A stretch of DNA of 64,000 nucleotides from an uncultured Sphingomonadaceae bacterium (GCA_947258815.1 CAMYJW010000014.1:1-64000); one strand, 5' to 3'. Numbered from the stretch's first letter, positions 7,957-17,997 are shown. Notes: generated by a model not told the origin, from the sequence alone. Numbers and translations are program-made.

Positions 7957-8494
7957 TTCGCTGATCCTGCTTGCCGCCGAAGCGGCTGAACACGGTGGTG
8001 GACATGCCGAACCGATGGCGTTCGGCCTCAATCCCGCGGCGTGGGTGGCACTGGCCATGTTGGTGCTGATCGGTTTCGCGATATTCGGCGCGAAAGTTCA
8101 CAAGACACTGGCGAACGGTCTCGATTCCTCGATCGCCGAGATTCGCAAGCAGCTTGACGAGGCGAAAACGTTGCGCAGCGAAGCCGAAGCGCTGCGCAAG
8201 GAATATGCCGACAAGATCGCCAATGCCGAGAAAGACGCCGAGGCGATGATCGACAACGCGAAGCGCGAAGCCGATGCAATCGTCGCCAAGGCGGAAACGG
8301 ACACTGCCAGCATGATCACCCGGCGCGAGAAAATGGCGCAGGAGAAGATCGCCGCGGCTGAACTGTCAGCGGTTTCGCAGCTGCGTTCGCAAGCCGCCAG
8401 TGCAGCCGCAGCGGCAGCACAAGGCCTCATTCGCGAACATCACTCCGCCGATGCCGACAAGGCGCTGGTCAACCAGGCGATTGCAGACGTCTGA
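7949..8494 (+). CDS. atpF: ATP synthase Fo subunit b
   Basis: This 181-aa subunit has a membrane helix near residues 29-48 (PAAWVALAMLVLIGFAIFG) and a long charged coiled coil, ending in an Ala-rich segment that contacts the F1 head. It pairs with the b' subunit to hold F1 still against rotation. The ATG lies inside the 3' end of atpF', so the two are probably translationally coupled, which helps equal expression. A clear terminator follows 25 bp after the stop. Confidence 0.92.
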   Translation: MANSLILLAAEAAEHGGGHAEPMAFGLNPAAWVALAMLVLIGFAIFGAKVHKTLANGLDSSIAEIRKQLDEAKTLRSEAEALRKEYADKIANAEKDAEAMIDNAKREADAIVAKAETDTASMITRREKMAQEKIAAAELSAVSQLRSQAASAAAAAAQGLIREHHSADADKALVNQAIADV

Positions 8495-8518
8495 CAGTTC
8501 TTGCCGATTAGGTACATC

Positions 8519-8544
8519 AACTCCCGCCACGAGCGGGAGTTTTT
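8519..8544 (+). terminator. Rho-independent terminator of the atp Fo operon
   Basis: AACTCCCG and CGGGAGTT form a perfect 8-bp stem with a 7-nt loop, ending in a run of five T (8540-8544). Confidence 0.85.
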
Positions 8545-8630
8545 GTATCCGGGCGGGCGATCTTTCTCCGGGACAGGGTTCGGCAGTGAGGGGCACCGCC
8601 AGTTTCCGTTCAGAGAGAATCGGCTTCCGG

Positions 8631-9410
8631 TCAGAAATCGTCCTTGGCGGACCGTAACGCGGCGAATGTCGCGACGGGATCGCCGATCTGGCCGCCACGT
8701 TCCGCCCAGCGTGCCTGCAAAACCGGATCGTCTGCGCGCAGGAACGGGTTGGTTTCCAGTTCCCTGCCCAGTTTGGCGGGAACGGTGGGGCGGTTCTGAT
8801 CGCGCAGACGCGTAATGTCGGCAACATATGCCTGGAGGCTTGCATTGTCGGGGTCGGCATGCAGCGCAAACCTGGCGTTGGCTGCGGTGTATTCGTGCGC
8901 GCAATAGAGCATCGTTTCAGGCGGAAGCGCTTTCAGCCGAGACAGGCTCTTCCAGAACTGCGGCGCGGTGCCTTCGAACATGCGCCCGCAGCCAAGCGCG
9001 AACAGCGAATCGCCGACAAATGCCATCTCCGCGCCGGGAATGTGGTAAGCGATGTGCCCCATCGTATGCCCGCCAACATCGATAACGGCTGCTTCCCATT
9101 CACCCAGACTGACCCGGTCGCCCTGTGTCACGGTCCGGTCGATTTCGTCGATCTTTTCCGCATCGCCTTGCGGCGCGATAACCGTGCAGTGGGTTGCGGC
9201 CTTGATCTCGGCGTTGCCGCCCGCATGATCGGGGTGCCAGTGCGTGTTCCATATCTGCGTGATCTGCCACCCTTTTTGCGCCGCTTCGCGCAAGTATGCT
9301 TCGGCGTCGGGCGTATCGATGCAGGCCGTCTCTTCGCTTGCCGGATCGTGCAGCAGGTATCCATAATTGTCAGACAGGCAGGGGAACTGGTGGAGTTCGA
9401 GCTGGCTCAT
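8631..9410 (-). CDS. gloB: Hydroxyacylglutathione hydrolase (glyoxalase II)
   Basis: This 259-aa metallo-beta-lactamase-fold enzyme hydrolyses S-D-lactoylglutathione to lactate and glutathione, the second step of methylglyoxal detoxification. The metal motif THWHPDHAGG is present, followed by GGHTMGHIAYH, the bridging Asp in VGDSLFALGCGRMFEG, and CAHEYTAANARFA, which is specific for glyoxalase II. The start is placed at ATG 9410 (MSQLELHQFPCLSDNYGYLL), as in the family. The open frame extends 28 codons further upstream without homology. It is a single gene, convergent with the atp operon. Confidence 0.93.
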   Translation of the reverse strand: MSQLELHQFPCLSDNYGYLLHDPASEETACIDTPDAEAYLREAAQKGWQITQIWNTHWHPDHAGGNAEIKAATHCTVIAPQGDAEKIDEIDRTVTQGDRVSLGEWEAAVIDVGGHTMGHIAYHIPGAEMAFVGDSLFALGCGRMFEGTAPQFWKSLSRLKALPPETMLYCAHEYTAANARFALHADPDNASLQAYVADITRLRDQNRPTVPAKLGRELETNPFLRADDPVLQARWAERGGQIGDPVATFAALRSAKDDF

Positions 9411-9544
9411 GAACGTTTTTCCTTGCTGATGGCGCGGCATGATTGCGGGCAACATAACCCGGTGGAGGCGATCCGGTTCGTGTGCAGATCGCACGGGCAG
9501 TTTGCCTCAACGGCCCCGGATTATGCATGTCTGCCCGCAAAAGC

Positions 9545-9580
9545 AAAGGCCCGCCCGCTGGATAAAGCGGACGGGCCTTT
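9545..9580 (-). terminator. Terminator after rpsA
   Basis: AAAGGCCCG-C-CCGCT and AGCGG-A-CGGGCCTTT form a 15-bp stem with one mismatch and a 6-nt loop. On the minus strand it ends in a T-rich stretch. It lies between rpsA and gloB. Confidence 0.8.
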
Positions 9581-9611
9581 TGTTGCCGGTGAGGCGTTCG
9601 GCTGACGGCGA

Positions 9612-11324
9612 TCAGTCGCTGTCTTTGCCCTTGAGAGCTTCGCCAAGGATATCGCCCAGCGATGCGCCCGAATCGGACGAACCATACTGTTCGACTGCTT
9701 CCTTCTCTTCGGCAAGCTGACGCGCCTTGATCGAGAAGTTCGGCTTTTTCGAACGATCGAAGCCGGTGACTTTGGCATCGACTTTCTGGCCGACCTGGAA
9801 GCGATCGGGGCGCTGTTCATCACGGTCACGGCCCAGATCGGACCGCTTGATGAAGCCGGTGGCGCCATCGTCGCCCGCCTGAACCTCAAGGCCGCCATCG
9901 CGCACTTCAAGAACGGTGACGGTGACCACTGCACCGCGCTTGAGCGAACTGCCGCTGTCTGCCGCGCCCGCCGTGGGGGCGCCGCGTTCAAGCTGCTTCA
10001 TGCCAAGGCTGATGCGTTCTTTCTCGACATCGACATCGAGCACCACTGCGGAAACTTCTTCGCCCTTGCGGTGGAGCGCCAGTGCGTCTTCGCCCGAGAT
10101 GCCCCAGGCGATGTCCGACATATGGACCATGCCATCGACATCGCCGTCGAGCCCGATGAACAGACCGAACTCGGTTGCGTTCTTGACTTCGCCCTGAACC
10201 TGCGAGCCGACCGGGTGCTGCTCTGCGAATGCTTCCCAAGGGTTCTGCTGCGCCTGCTTGAGGCCCAGGCTGATCCGGCGTTTTTCGCCATCGACTTCGA
10301 GAACCATCACTTCGACTTCCTGGCTGGTCGAAACGATCTTGCCCGGATGGATGTTCTTCTTCGTCCAGCTCATTTCCGAAACGTGGACAAGGCCTTCGAT
10401 GCCAGCTTCCAGTTCGACGAATGCACCGTACTCGGTGATGTTGGTGACCACGCCGGTGTGCCGGGTTCCGACGACATAGTTGGCGGCGGCGCCTTCCCAA
10501 GGATCGCTTTCAAGCTGCTTCATACCCAGCGAAATACGCTGCGTTTCGCTGTTGATGCGAACGATCTGGACTTTGACGGTGTCGCCAATGTTGATCACTT
10601 CGCTGGGGTGGTTGACGCGCTTGTAGCTCATGTCGGTGACATGGAGCAGGCCGTCGATGCCACCCAGATCGACGAAAGCGCCGTAATCGGTGATGTTCTT
10701 GACCACGCCTTCGATAACCTGGCCTTCGGACAGCTTGTCGATCAGTTCGCTGCGCTGTTCGGCGCGGGTTTCTTCCAAAACCGCGCGGCGCGAGACGACG
10801 ATGTTGCCGCGGCGGCGATCCATCTTCAGAATCTGGAACGGCTGCGGCATGTCCATCAGCGGCGTGACATCGCGCACCGGGCGGATATCGACCTGGCTGC
10901 CGGGCAAAAAGGCTACGGCGCCATCAAGATCGACCGTGAAACCACCTTTGACGCGGCCGAAGATAATGCCTTCAACGCGCTTGCCTTCGCCAAATTCCGC
11001 TTCGAGGTTGTCCCACGCGGCTTCGCGGCGGGCGCGGTCGCGGCTGAGCATCGCTTCGCCTTCGGAATTTTCGACGCGATCGACATAGACTTCGACTTCA
11101 TCGCCAACCGAAAGACCGTGCGGCTCTTCACCGCGCGCGAATTCCTTGAGCGAGACGCGGCCTTCGCTTTTCAGGCCAACGTCGATGACGGCCTTGTCGT
11201 TTTCAATTGCGGTAATCGTTCCCTTGACGACGCGGCCTTCAAATCCGCCATCGCTGGCATCGCCAAGCGTTTCGTCAAGAAGCGCGGCAAAATCGTCGCG
11301 CGTGGGGTTTGCCGTTGAGGCCAT
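9612..11324 (-). CDS. rpsA: 30S ribosomal protein S1
   Basis: This 570-aa protein has six S1 RNA-binding repeats. The first two (VVKGTITAIENDKAVIDVG; RVEGIIFGRVKGGFTVDLDG) anchor it to the ribosome. The next four (for example GVVKNITDYGAFVDLGGIDG) bind mRNA and help start translation. The length and repeat number match full S1 of Gram-negative bacteria. ATG 11324 (MASTANPTRDDF) is chosen; the open frame extends 48 codons upstream in Arg/Pro-rich, non-coding-looking sequence. It lies downstream of cmk on the same strand, the usual cmk-rpsA order, but with a 216-bp gap that allows its own promoter. Many ORFs antisense to it are shadows. Confidence 0.96.
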   Translation of the reverse strand: MASTANPTRDDFAALLDETLGDASDGGFEGRVVKGTITAIENDKAVIDVGLKSEGRVSLKEFARGEEPHGLSVGDEVEVYVDRVENSEGEAMLSRDRARREAAWDNLEAEFGEGKRVEGIIFGRVKGGFTVDLDGAVAFLPGSQVDIRPVRDVTPLMDMPQPFQILKMDRRRGNIVVSRRAVLEETRAEQRSELIDKLSEGQVIEGVVKNITDYGAFVDLGGIDGLLHVTDMSYKRVNHPSEVINIGDTVKVQIVRINSETQRISLGMKQLESDPWEGAAANYVVGTRHTGVVTNITEYGAFVELEAGIEGLVHVSEMSWTKKNIHPGKIVSTSQEVEVMVLEVDGEKRRISLGLKQAQQNPWEAFAEQHPVGSQVQGEVKNATEFGLFIGLDGDVDGMVHMSDIAWGISGEDALALHRKGEEVSAVVLDVDVEKERISLGMKQLERGAPTAGAADSGSSLKRGAVVTVTVLEVRDGGLEVQAGDDGATGFIKRSDLGRDRDEQRPDRFQVGQKVDAKVTGFDRSKKPNFSIKARQLAEEKEAVEQYGSSDSGASLGDILGEALKGKDSD

Positions 11325-11540
11325 GTTCAGGTGTATCCTGTGTATCGATGTTTCCGGCCGGGCGGTTTTTCCGCCGGTCTTTTCTCCGCCGCAGCACCAT
11401 TGCCGGGGCGGGCCAAGGGGCCGAACTGCCGCAAGAGCCGGATGCTGCCTGCGGCGTCTTCTTTCCAATAGGGAATGAGGACGGGGCGCGCTTATGGGAA
11501 CGACCGCAAAATTGCAAGGGAAATGCGGGGGAGCGCCTGT

Positions 11541-12182
11541 TCAGCGCTGCGGGCGCTCGTTCTGATCAGGCGTTCGGCTGACGATTGCGATTGCCGCGGC
11601 GACAGCCTCTTCCAGTCCGAGGCGGGAGGTATCGAGTGTGATCGCATCGTCGGCGGCGCGCAGGGGGGCGTCCTTGCGGTTCGCATCGCGCGTGTCGCGG
11701 GCGGCAAGATCGGCGGTGATCGCTTCAAGCGTTACGTCCCGGCCCGACTGGCGCAGTTCGGCAAACCGGCGTTTCGCCCGTTCGTCCAGATCGGCGATGA
11801 CGAACAGTTTTACGTCGGCCTCCGGCGCGATCACCGTTCCGATATCGCGGCCGTCCATCACTGCGCCGCCCGGCTGGCCGGCAAACGCGCGCTGGCGTTC
11901 GAACAGGGCCTGACGCACGGCGGGATGGATTGAAACGCGGCTGGCCAGCCCGCCCGATACTTCGGTGCGCAGTTCAGGATCGGCAAGCAGCGCATCATCG
12001 AAATCGCAGGCCGCCCGCGCATCGGTTTCAGAGTCCGGGTCTCCGTCTGCAAGCGCAACTTGCCTGCCAACCGCGCGATAGAGGAGGCCGGTATCGAGAT
12101 GCGGTAGGCCAAAGTGGGCTGCAATCGCGCGCGCGATCGTGCCTTTGCCCGATGCCGTCGGCCCGTCCACTGCAACGATCAT
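11541..12182 (-). CDS. cmk: Cytidylate kinase
   Basis: This 213-aa kinase transfers phosphate from ATP to CMP or dCMP, recycling pyrimidine nucleotides for RNA, DNA and lipid synthesis. The P-loop [10 protein letters not shown] lies at residues 6-15, followed by [12 protein letters not shown] and the conserved [12 protein letters not shown] substrate segment; the lid region RRFAEL is present. Its ATG overlaps the stop of the upstream small membrane gene by 4 nt (ATGA), so translation is probably coupled. rpsA follows. Confidence 0.95.
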   Translation of the reverse strand: MIVAVDGPTASGKGTIARAIAAHFGLPHLDTGLLYRAVGRQVALADGDPDSETDARAACDFDDALLADPELRTEVSGGLASRVSIHPAVRQALFERQRAFAGQPGGAVMDGRDIGTVIAPEADVKLFVIADLDERAKRRFAELRQSGRDVTLEAITADLAARDTRDANRKDAPLRAADDAITLDTSRLGLEEAVAAAIAIVSRTPDQNERPQR

Positions 12183-12457
12183 GGTGTGCCTTTCCGTGCA
12201 AGCGCGGCCTTGGCCAGTCCCCAGATCGCAATGGCCGCCCAGAAGCCTTCAAGCACCAGCGAGGCCATATTGGTGTGAACGGTCAGCGAAATGGTCAGCA
12301 GCGCGGCGCCCAGCAGATTGACGCCATGCTGGATATAAGGATTGGGCTGCTTTGTGCCGGTGATATAGCCATAGGCAAAGATGATGCAGGCCATGCCGGC
12401 AAAGCCGATATAGTTTGCCGTGTCCGGGGCGAGACCGAAAATGTTGGGCAGGCTCAT
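12179..12457 (-). CDS. Small three-helix membrane protein, CBU_0592-like
   Basis: This 92-aa hydrophobic protein has three predicted membrane segments (about residues 15-32, 45-62 and 66-84), including [20 protein letters not shown] and [15 protein letters not shown]. It resembles the CBU_0592 family of small inner-membrane proteins with unknown function. Both ends overlap neighbours by 4 nt: its start with the aroA stop, its stop with the cmk start. This arrangement makes it a true gene and suggests strict co-translation with aroA and cmk. A role cannot be assigned. Confidence 0.8.
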   Translation of the reverse strand: MSLPNIFGLAPDTANYIGFAGMACIIFAYGYITGTKQPNPYIQHGVNLLGAALLTISLTVHTNMASLVLEGFWAAIAIWGLAKAALARKGTP

Positions 12458-13812
12458 CCGTCCAGCCCGGCCAGCCCGTCCAGCAGGCTCTCGAATGCGG
12501 GGAAGCTGGTGGCAATGGGGCGGGTATCGTCCACTTCCACGCCGTCGCGGCTGGCTAGCCCTGCAATCGCCATGCTCATCGCGATGCGGTGATCGAGATG
12601 GGTGGCTACGGGCGCGGCAGTCGCGCCGGTTCCGGCAAGCGGATCGCCGCCGGTGCCTTCGATCACCAGTCCGTCCTCGCGTTCTTCAACCTGCGCGCCA
12701 GCGGCAGTAAGGGCGGCGGCCATTACCGCAAGTCGGTCCGATTCCTTCACGCGCAATTCGTCCAGCCCGCGTGTGACGGTTTTTCCTTTCGCCAGCGCGG
12801 CGGCGACGAACAGCGCGGGAAATTCGTCAATCATCGACGGGGCAAGGGCGGGGTCGACATCAATACCCTGCAGCGCGGAATGGCGCACGATCAGATCGGC
12901 GACCGGCTCTCCGCCAACCTCGCGTGGGTTGGCTTCTTCGATGTTGCCGCCCATCTGGCGCAACACCGCGATCAGCCCGGCGCGCGTGGTGTTCAGGCCG
13001 ACATTTTCGATCGTCAGCTCGCTTCCGGGCACCAGCAACGCGGCAATGATAAAAAATGCCGCTGACGAGGGATCGCCGGGAACTGCAATGGCTTGCGGTT
13101 GCAATTCCGCTTCGCCCCGGATCGTTATCGTGCGGGTGCCATCGCCGGCAGTTTCAACCGAAAGTGCCGCGCCGAAACCGGTCAGCATGCGTTCGGTGTG
13201 ATCGCGGGTGGGCACCGGCTCTATCACCGTGGTGTTGCCCGGCGTGTTGAGGCCCGCAAGCAGCACTGCGCTTTTAACCTGCGCGGAGGCGACAGGCAGG
13301 CGATAGGTGATCGGAACGCCAGGCGATGCGCCACGCAGCATCAGCGGCAGCGTGCCGCCGGGGCTGGCTTCGAACGCTGCGCCCATTTGCGAGAGCGGAT
13401 CGATAACCCGGCCCATCGGACGTTTTGACAGGCTGGCATCGCCGGTGAACGTGGCGTTGATCGGATGGGATGCGATCAGACCCATCAGCAGCCGGGTCGA
13501 TGTGCCGCTGTTGCCCATGTCGAGCGCCATCCGCGGCTGGAGCAGCGCGCCAACACCCACGCCGTGAACAGACCATTTGCCTTCGCCTTGCCGCTCAACA
13601 CTGGCGCCCATTGCCCGCATGGCAGCGGCCGTGGACAGCACGTCTTCCCCTTCCAGCAGCCCAGAGACCTTCGTTTCGCCCACCGCCAGTGCACCGAACA
13701 TGATTGCGCGGTGGCTGATCGATTTGTCTCCCGGAACGCGAATCCGTCCGCGCAGGGACGCGCCAGGAGCAAAGCGGCGCGGGCGCGGTGTGGCGGGATC
13801 GGTCTGGTTCAA
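12454..13812 (-). CDS. aroA: 3-phosphoshikimate 1-carboxyvinyltransferase (EPSP synthase)
   Basis: This 452-aa enzyme adds enolpyruvate to shikimate-3-phosphate, the sixth step toward aromatic amino acids. Conserved segments include [23 protein letters not shown], the second-substrate loop [10 protein letters not shown], and RVKESDRL (here [11 protein letters not shown]). The start is TTG at 13812. The sequence [17 protein letters not shown] and loop G-N-S-G-T-S-T-R give a class II-like feel, but I would not assign the class from this alone. It is first in the minus-strand set aroA, small membrane gene, cmk, rpsA. The gene is divergent from the TIGR02300 gene. Confidence 0.95.
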   Translation of the reverse strand: MNQTDPATPRPRRFAPGASLRGRIRVPGDKSISHRAIMFGALAVGETKVSGLLEGEDVLSTAAAMRAMGASVERQGEGKWSVHGVGVGALLQPRMALDMGNSGTSTRLLMGLIASHPINATFTGDASLSKRPMGRVIDPLSQMGAAFEASPGGTLPLMLRGASPGVPITYRLPVASAQVKSAVLLAGLNTPGNTTVIEPVPTRDHTERMLTGFGAALSVETAGDGTRTITIRGEAELQPQAIAVPGDPSSAAFFIIAALLVPGSELTIENVGLNTTRAGLIAVLRQMGGNIEEANPREVGGEPVADLIVRHSALQGIDVDPALAPSMIDEFPALFVAAALAKGKTVTRGLDELRVKESDRLAVMAAALTAAGAQVEEREDGLVIEGTGGDPLAGTGATAAPVATHLDHRIAMSMAIAGLASRDGVEVDDTRPIATSFPAFESLLDGLAGLDG

Positions 13813-14041
13813 AGTCTTGGCCCTGTTGCGTGCTATTGGTCATGCGGCTTTCGGGCGAATGCGGCGTGCGGATCGCCCGCCACCGGCCCTTGAATTGCGC
13901 GAGGGCTTTTGACAGCGCGCAAAGCCTATGGCAAGGCGCGCGCCCTGATGTGGTTGGGGAAGTCGATTCCGGTTCCCGGCCAAGCCATCAATCGCAGTTT
14001 TTCCGCTCCGCCGCCGAGGCCGGGCAATATGAGGATTGTTC

Positions 14042-14365
14042 ATGGTCAAGCCTGAATGGGGCACCAAGCATAGCTGCCCGAAATGCGGCACCCGCTTTTA
14101 TGATCTGGGCAAGGATGACCCGGTGCACTGCATTGAAACCGAATGCGGTCACGAATGGTATCCCGAACCCGTGCTGAAAACCAAGCAGCCGATTCCGTTC
14201 GAGGAAGCCCAGAAGGACAAGCCCGAGAAGGACGCCGATGTCGATCTCGATGACGATCTCGACATTGATGACGATGGTGATTCGCCCGATAATGATGTCG
14301 ATCTGGGTGGTGACGACGATCTGGGCGTCAAAAGCACCAGCGACGACGACAAGGAAGACAGCTAG
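14042..14365 (+). CDS. TIGR02300 family (FYDLN) zinc-ribbon protein with acidic tail
   Basis: This 107-aa protein starts with a zinc-ribbon-like block: CPKCGTRFYDLGKDDPVHC at about residues 13-31 and a further Cys in ETECGHEWYP. The GTRFYDL segment is the TIGR02300 hallmark, found across alphaproteobacteria. The C-terminal half is a low-complexity Asp-rich tail (LDDDLDIDDDGDS and similar), probably disordered. ATG 14042 follows TGAGGA. The function of the family is not known. It is divergent from aroA and next to the tRNA-Ala gene. Confidence 0.85.
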   Translation: MVKPEWGTKHSCPKCGTRFYDLGKDDPVHCIETECGHEWYPEPVLKTKQPIPFEEAQKDKPEKDADVDLDDDLDIDDDGDSPDNDVDLGGDDDLGVKSTSDDDKEDS

Positions 14366-14562
14366 AATTTTTCAGGTTCGTGGCCGGGCCGGGTATCTGC
14401 GCGGTGCGGCACGCGTGCCACCGATGTGATGGGCGCACCCGCCAATGGCCGGCTGGTCGAAATTCCGCTTGCAAACCGGAAGGGCCGTCACTATTCGGCG
14501 GCGTCCCGGGCATGATGCGCGGGGCGGGCAGGCTTCTCAGGGCTTGCTGGTATGAATGGAAC

Positions 14563-14638
<76 letters not shown>

Positions 14639-14687
14639 TTCGAAGGTTTTACGATGCCTTAGGGCATGATTCGGGAATGATCCCACA

Positions 14688-14722
14688 CGCTGGCTGACGA
14701 GGTTTCGTCCGCCGGCGTTTTT
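14688..14722 (+). terminator. Terminator-like hairpin between tRNA-Ala and ffh
   Basis: CGCTGGC pairs with GCCGGCG (one G-T pair) around an inner ACGA/TCGT stem, followed by five T (14718-14722). It ends only 22 bp before the ffh start, so it could end tRNA transcription or act as an attenuator for ffh. Confidence 0.7.
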
Positions 14723-14744
14723 CGCGTTTCGGAGGTTTGTGCCG

Positions 14745-16202
14745 ATGTTCGACAGTCTTTCAGATCGCCTTGGCGGCGTTTTCGACAAGCTGCGCGGGCG
14801 CGGTGCGCTTAAGGAACAGGATGTGCGCGATGCCATGCGCGAAGTGCGCATAGCCTTGCTGGAAGCCGATGTCGCGCTGCCTGTTGTCCGCCGTTTTATC
14901 GATCAGGTTACGGAAAAGGCCGTTGGACAGTCGGTCCTGCGCTCGGTCACGCCGGGCCAGCAGGTCATCAAGATCGTCAACGATGCGATGGTCGAGATGC
15001 TGGGCGGGGAACAGACCGAAGAGCTGAACCTTGCCGCCGCGCCGCCGGTTGTGATCATGATGGTCGGCCTGCAAGGATCGGGTAAAACCACATCCACCGC
15101 AAAGCTCGCCAAGCTGATCCGCGAAAAGCACGGCAAGAAGCCGATGATGGCCTCGCTCGATGTCAATCGCCCGGCCGCGCAGGAACAGCTCAAGGTGCTG
15201 GGCGAACAGGCGCAAGTGGCAACGCTTCCGATTATCGCCGGTCAGCAGCCAACCGAAATTGCCGTGCGCGCGTTGCAGGCCGCGAAATTGCAGGCGATCG
15301 ACGTGCTGCTGCTCGATACCGCAGGCCGCCTGCATGTCGATCAGCAACTGATGGACGAGATGAAGGCGGTGTCGGAAATTTCCGCGCCGACCGAAACGCT
15401 GCTGGTGGTCGATTCGCTGACCGGTCAGGATGCCGTCAACGTTGCGCAGAGTTTTGCCGGTGAAGTCGATCTGACCGGCGTGGTGCTCACGCGGATGGAT
15501 GGCGATGCGCGCGGCGGCGCGGCGCTATCTATGCGCGCGGTGACGGGCAAGCCGATCAAGTTTGCCGGAACCGGCGAAAAGATCGACGCGCTCGAAGCGT
15601 TTCATCCCGGCCGCGTTGCCAGCCGCATTCTTGGCATGGGCGATATTGTCTCGATTGTTGAGAAAGCAGCCGAAACGATCGAGGCCGAAGATGCAGAGCG
15701 CATGGCCGAGCGTATGGCCAAAGGGCAGTTCGATCTCAACGATCTGCGCACCCAGCTCAAGCAGATGCAGAATATGGGCGGTCTGGGCATGCTGGCAGGC
15801 ATGATGCCGGGCATGAAAAAGGCCAAGGCGGCCATGGCAGCGTCCAGCATGGATGATAAGGTTCTGATCCACATGGATGCGATCATCGGTTCGATGACGC
15901 CAAAGGAACGCGCCAATCCCGCGCTGATGAACGCCAAACGCAAGCGCCGTGTCGCTGCCGGTTCGGGCACGCAGGTGCAGGAAGTCAACAAGCTCCTGAA
16001 AATGCATCAGGAGATGGGCAAGGCGATGAAGCAGATCAAGAAGATGGGCGGCCTCAAGGGGCTGGGCGCGATGTTCGGCAAGGGCGGTCTTGATGCGGCG
16101 ATGCCGGGGCTGGGCGGCCCTGGTGGCGGCATGGGCGGCGGTTCGATGCCCGGATTGGGCGGGCCAGGCGGCCCCGATCTTTCAAAATTACTCAAGAAAT
16201 AA
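14745..16202 (+). CDS. ffh: Signal recognition particle protein Ffh
   Basis: This 485-aa GTPase binds 4.5S RNA and signal sequences and brings translating ribosomes to FtsY and SecYEG. It has the N domain, the G domain with GLQGSGKTT (G1), DTAGRLHVD (G3) and the TRMDGDARGGAAL loop, and a methionine-rich M domain (QMQNMGGLGMLAGMMPGMKKAK). The C-terminus ends in a Gly/Met-rich stretch. ATG 14745 lies 9 nt after GGAGG; a GTG two codons earlier is too close to it. It is first of ffh, rpsP, rimM, trmD, rplS, a conserved translation cluster. Confidence 0.96.
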   Translation: MFDSLSDRLGGVFDKLRGRGALKEQDVRDAMREVRIALLEADVALPVVRRFIDQVTEKAVGQSVLRSVTPGQQVIKIVNDAMVEMLGGEQTEELNLAAAPPVVIMMVGLQGSGKTTSTAKLAKLIREKHGKKPMMASLDVNRPAAQEQLKVLGEQAQVATLPIIAGQQPTEIAVRALQAAKLQAIDVLLLDTAGRLHVDQQLMDEMKAVSEISAPTETLLVVDSLTGQDAVNVAQSFAGEVDLTGVVLTRMDGDARGGAALSMRAVTGKPIKFAGTGEKIDALEAFHPGRVASRILGMGDIVSIVEKAAETIEAEDAERMAERMAKGQFDLNDLRTQLKQMQNMGGLGMLAGMMPGMKKAKAAMAASSMDDKVLIHMDAIIGSMTPKERANPALMNAKRKRRVAAGSGTQVQEVNKLLKMHQEMGKAMKQIKKMGGLKGLGAMFGKGGLDAAMPGLGGPGGGMGGGSMPGLGGPGGPDLSKLLKK

Positions 16203-16234
16203 ACTCAAGTTCCTCAAAGGAAAGGTAAAATACA

Positions 16235-16735
16235 ATGGCAGTTACACTGCGTCTCTCACGCGGCGGGGCAAAAAAGCGGCCCTATTACCGGATCGTTGCG
16301 GCGGATAGCCGTCGTGCCCGCGATGGCAAGTATCTGGAGCAGATCGGCACGTATAATCCGCTGCTGGCTAAGGACGATCCCGATCGTGTGAAGCTCAATG
16401 AAGATCGTGCGCGTTACTGGATCGGCGTTGGCGCGCAGCCTTCGGATCGTGTCGCTCGTTTCCTCGATGCGCTGGGCATTATGGAGCGCAAGGCGCGCAA
16501 CAATCCGCAGAAGGCCGAACCGGGCGAAAAAGCCAAGGAACGCGTCGAAGAGAAGGCCGCCAAGGCCGCTGAAGCGGAAGAAGCCGCCAAGGCTGCTGCC
16601 GAAGCGCCCGCGGAAGAAGCTCCGGCTGAGGAAGCACCAGCTGAAGAGGCTGCTGCAACTGAAGAAGCGCCCGCAGAAGATGCCGCTGCAGACGCTCCGG
16701 CTGAAGATGCCGGTGAGGAAAAGGCTGAGGGCTGA
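16235..16735 (+). CDS. rpsP: 30S ribosomal protein S16 with long acidic tail
   Basis: The first ~85 residues are a normal S16 ([49 protein letters not shown]). S16 is usually 80-90 residues; this one is 166. The extra ~75 residues are almost only Ala, Glu and Pro (repeats such as [13 protein letters not shown]), strongly acidic and probably disordered. Extended S16 tails are seen in alphaproteobacteria, but this one is long. A strong AAAGGAAAGG lies before ATG 16235. rimM, whose product matures 30S near S16 and S19, follows 5 nt later. Confidence 0.95.
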   Translation: MAVTLRLSRGGAKKRPYYRIVAADSRRARDGKYLEQIGTYNPLLAKDDPDRVKLNEDRARYWIGVGAQPSDRVARFLDALGIMERKARNNPQKAEPGEKAKERVEEKAAKAAEAEEAAKAAAEAPAEEAPAEEAPAEEAAATEEAPAEDAAADAPAEDAGEEKAEG

Positions 16736-16740
16736 TCGCC

Positions 16741-17244
16741 TTGCCGTCTGACAAACCCATCACGCTGGCCGCCGTCACAGGCGCTCACGGCGTGACGGGT
16801 GAAGTCAGGCTCAAACTGTTCGGAGAAGGCGTGGCAGCGCTTAAACGCTACCGCGCCTTCAACGATTCCAGCCTTACGCTGAAAAAAGTGCGTGATGACA
16901 ACAAGGGCGGCGCGATTGCGCGCTTTGCCGAAGTGACCGATCGCAACGCCGCCGAAGCACTGCGCGGAACCGCACTGACGATATCCCGTGACGATCTCCC
17001 GCCACTTGCCGAAGGTGAGTATTACCATGCCGATCTGATCGGCCTTGCGGCGGTGTCTGATGCGGGCGTAGCGCTGGGCGAAGTCGTCAAGGTCGAAAAT
17101 TTCGGCGCGGGTGATGTGCTGGAAATAGAACGACCGGCTGCTGGCGGGGAAAAGGCTAAACGCTTCATGGTGCCGATGACCGAAACGGCGGTGCCCGAAT
17201 GGAACGCCGAGCGGGTTGTTGTTTCCGCGCAGTTCATCGTGTGA
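16741..17244 (+). CDS. rimM: Ribosome maturation factor RimM
   Basis: This 167-aa 30S assembly factor acts on the head of the small subunit. It has the N-terminal RimM barrel ([19 protein letters not shown]) and the C-terminal PRC-barrel-like part beginning [13 protein letters not shown], with [17 protein letters not shown]. The start is TTG at 16741, with GAGGG 9 nt before. Its stop overlaps a possible GTG start of trmD (GTGTGA), so the two are tightly linked, the normal rpsP-rimM-trmD-rplS order. Confidence 0.94.
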   Translation: MPSDKPITLAAVTGAHGVTGEVRLKLFGEGVAALKRYRAFNDSSLTLKKVRDDNKGGAIARFAEVTDRNAAEALRGTALTISRDDLPPLAEGEYYHADLIGLAAVSDAGVALGEVVKVENFGAGDVLEIERPAAGGEKAKRFMVPMTETAVPEWNAERVVVSAQFIV

Positions 17245-17252
17245 CCGGCCCG

Positions 17253-17954
17253 ATGACATTCGCCGCAACAGTCCTGACGCTTTACCCGGAGATGTTTCCC
17301 GGCTCGCTTGGGGTGTCGCTGGCGGGCCGCGCGCTGGAAGAACGGCGCTGGTCGCTCGAAACCGTGCAGATTCGCGATTTTGCAACCGACAAGCACCGCT
17401 CTGTCGATGATACGCCTGCGGGCGGCGGCGCGGGCATGGTGCTGCGCGCCGATGTTCTGGCGGCGGCGATAGACCATGCGCGGCGCGGCCAGCCGGACTG
17501 TCCGGTGCTCGCGATGACCCCGCGCGGCAAGCCGCTGTCGCAGGCGCGTGTGCGTGAACTGGCGGCGGGGCCGGGGGCAACGATCCTGTGCGGCCGGTTC
17601 GAAGGATTTGACGAACGGATCTTTGCCGCGCGCGATGTGGAAGAGGTATCGGTTGGCGATATCGTGCTGTCTGGCGGAGAACCGGCGGCAATCATGCTGT
17701 TAGACGCTTGCATTCGGCTGCTTCCCGGCGTAATGGGCGCGGCTTCAAGCGGACAGGAAGAATCGTTCGAGGACGGCCTTCTTGAGTATCCGCACTATAC
17801 CCGACCTGTCGAATGGGAAGGGCGCACGATCCCTGAAGTGCTGCGATCGGGGGATCATGCGAAAGTCGCCGCCTGGCGGAAACAACAGGCGAAAGACGAT
17901 ACACGGTCACGCAGGCCAGACCTTTGGGAGCGTTATACCAACGCTCGGGACTGA
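17253..17954 (+). CDS. trmD: tRNA (guanine(37)-N1)-methyltransferase
   Basis: This 233-aa SPOUT-class enzyme methylates G37 next to the anticodon and prevents +1 frameshifting. The deep-knot AdoMet-binding loop is present as [11 protein letters not shown] and [16 protein letters not shown]. The N-terminal TLYPEMFPG and [12 protein letters not shown] segments are typical. I use ATG 17253 ([15 protein letters not shown]). GTG 17241, which overlaps the rimM stop, is a fair alternative that adds four residues. Unusual N-terminal longer frames are not coding-like. Confidence 0.94.
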   Translation: MTFAATVLTLYPEMFPGSLGVSLAGRALEERRWSLETVQIRDFATDKHRSVDDTPAGGGAGMVLRADVLAAAIDHARRGQPDCPVLAMTPRGKPLSQARVRELAAGPGATILCGRFEGFDERIFAARDVEEVSVGDIVLSGGEPAAIMLLDACIRLLPGVMGAASSGQEESFEDGLLEYPHYTRPVEWEGRTIPEVLRSGDHAKVAAWRKQQAKDDTRSRRPDLWERYTNARD

Positions 17955-17997
17955 TCTGCCTCTGATGCGCGGCGTGAAAACAAAGGGACCAGGGCAA

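Noticed and set aside
10071-11318. A 415-aa plus-strand ORF
   Set aside because: It runs antisense through rpsA; His/Asp/Phe-rich composition is the usual complement of a high-GC gene.
16414-17691. A 425-aa minus-strand ORF with Ala/Ser-rich repeats
   Set aside because: It is the complement of the rpsP acidic tail, rimM and trmD; the repeats mirror the Ala/Glu codons of S16.
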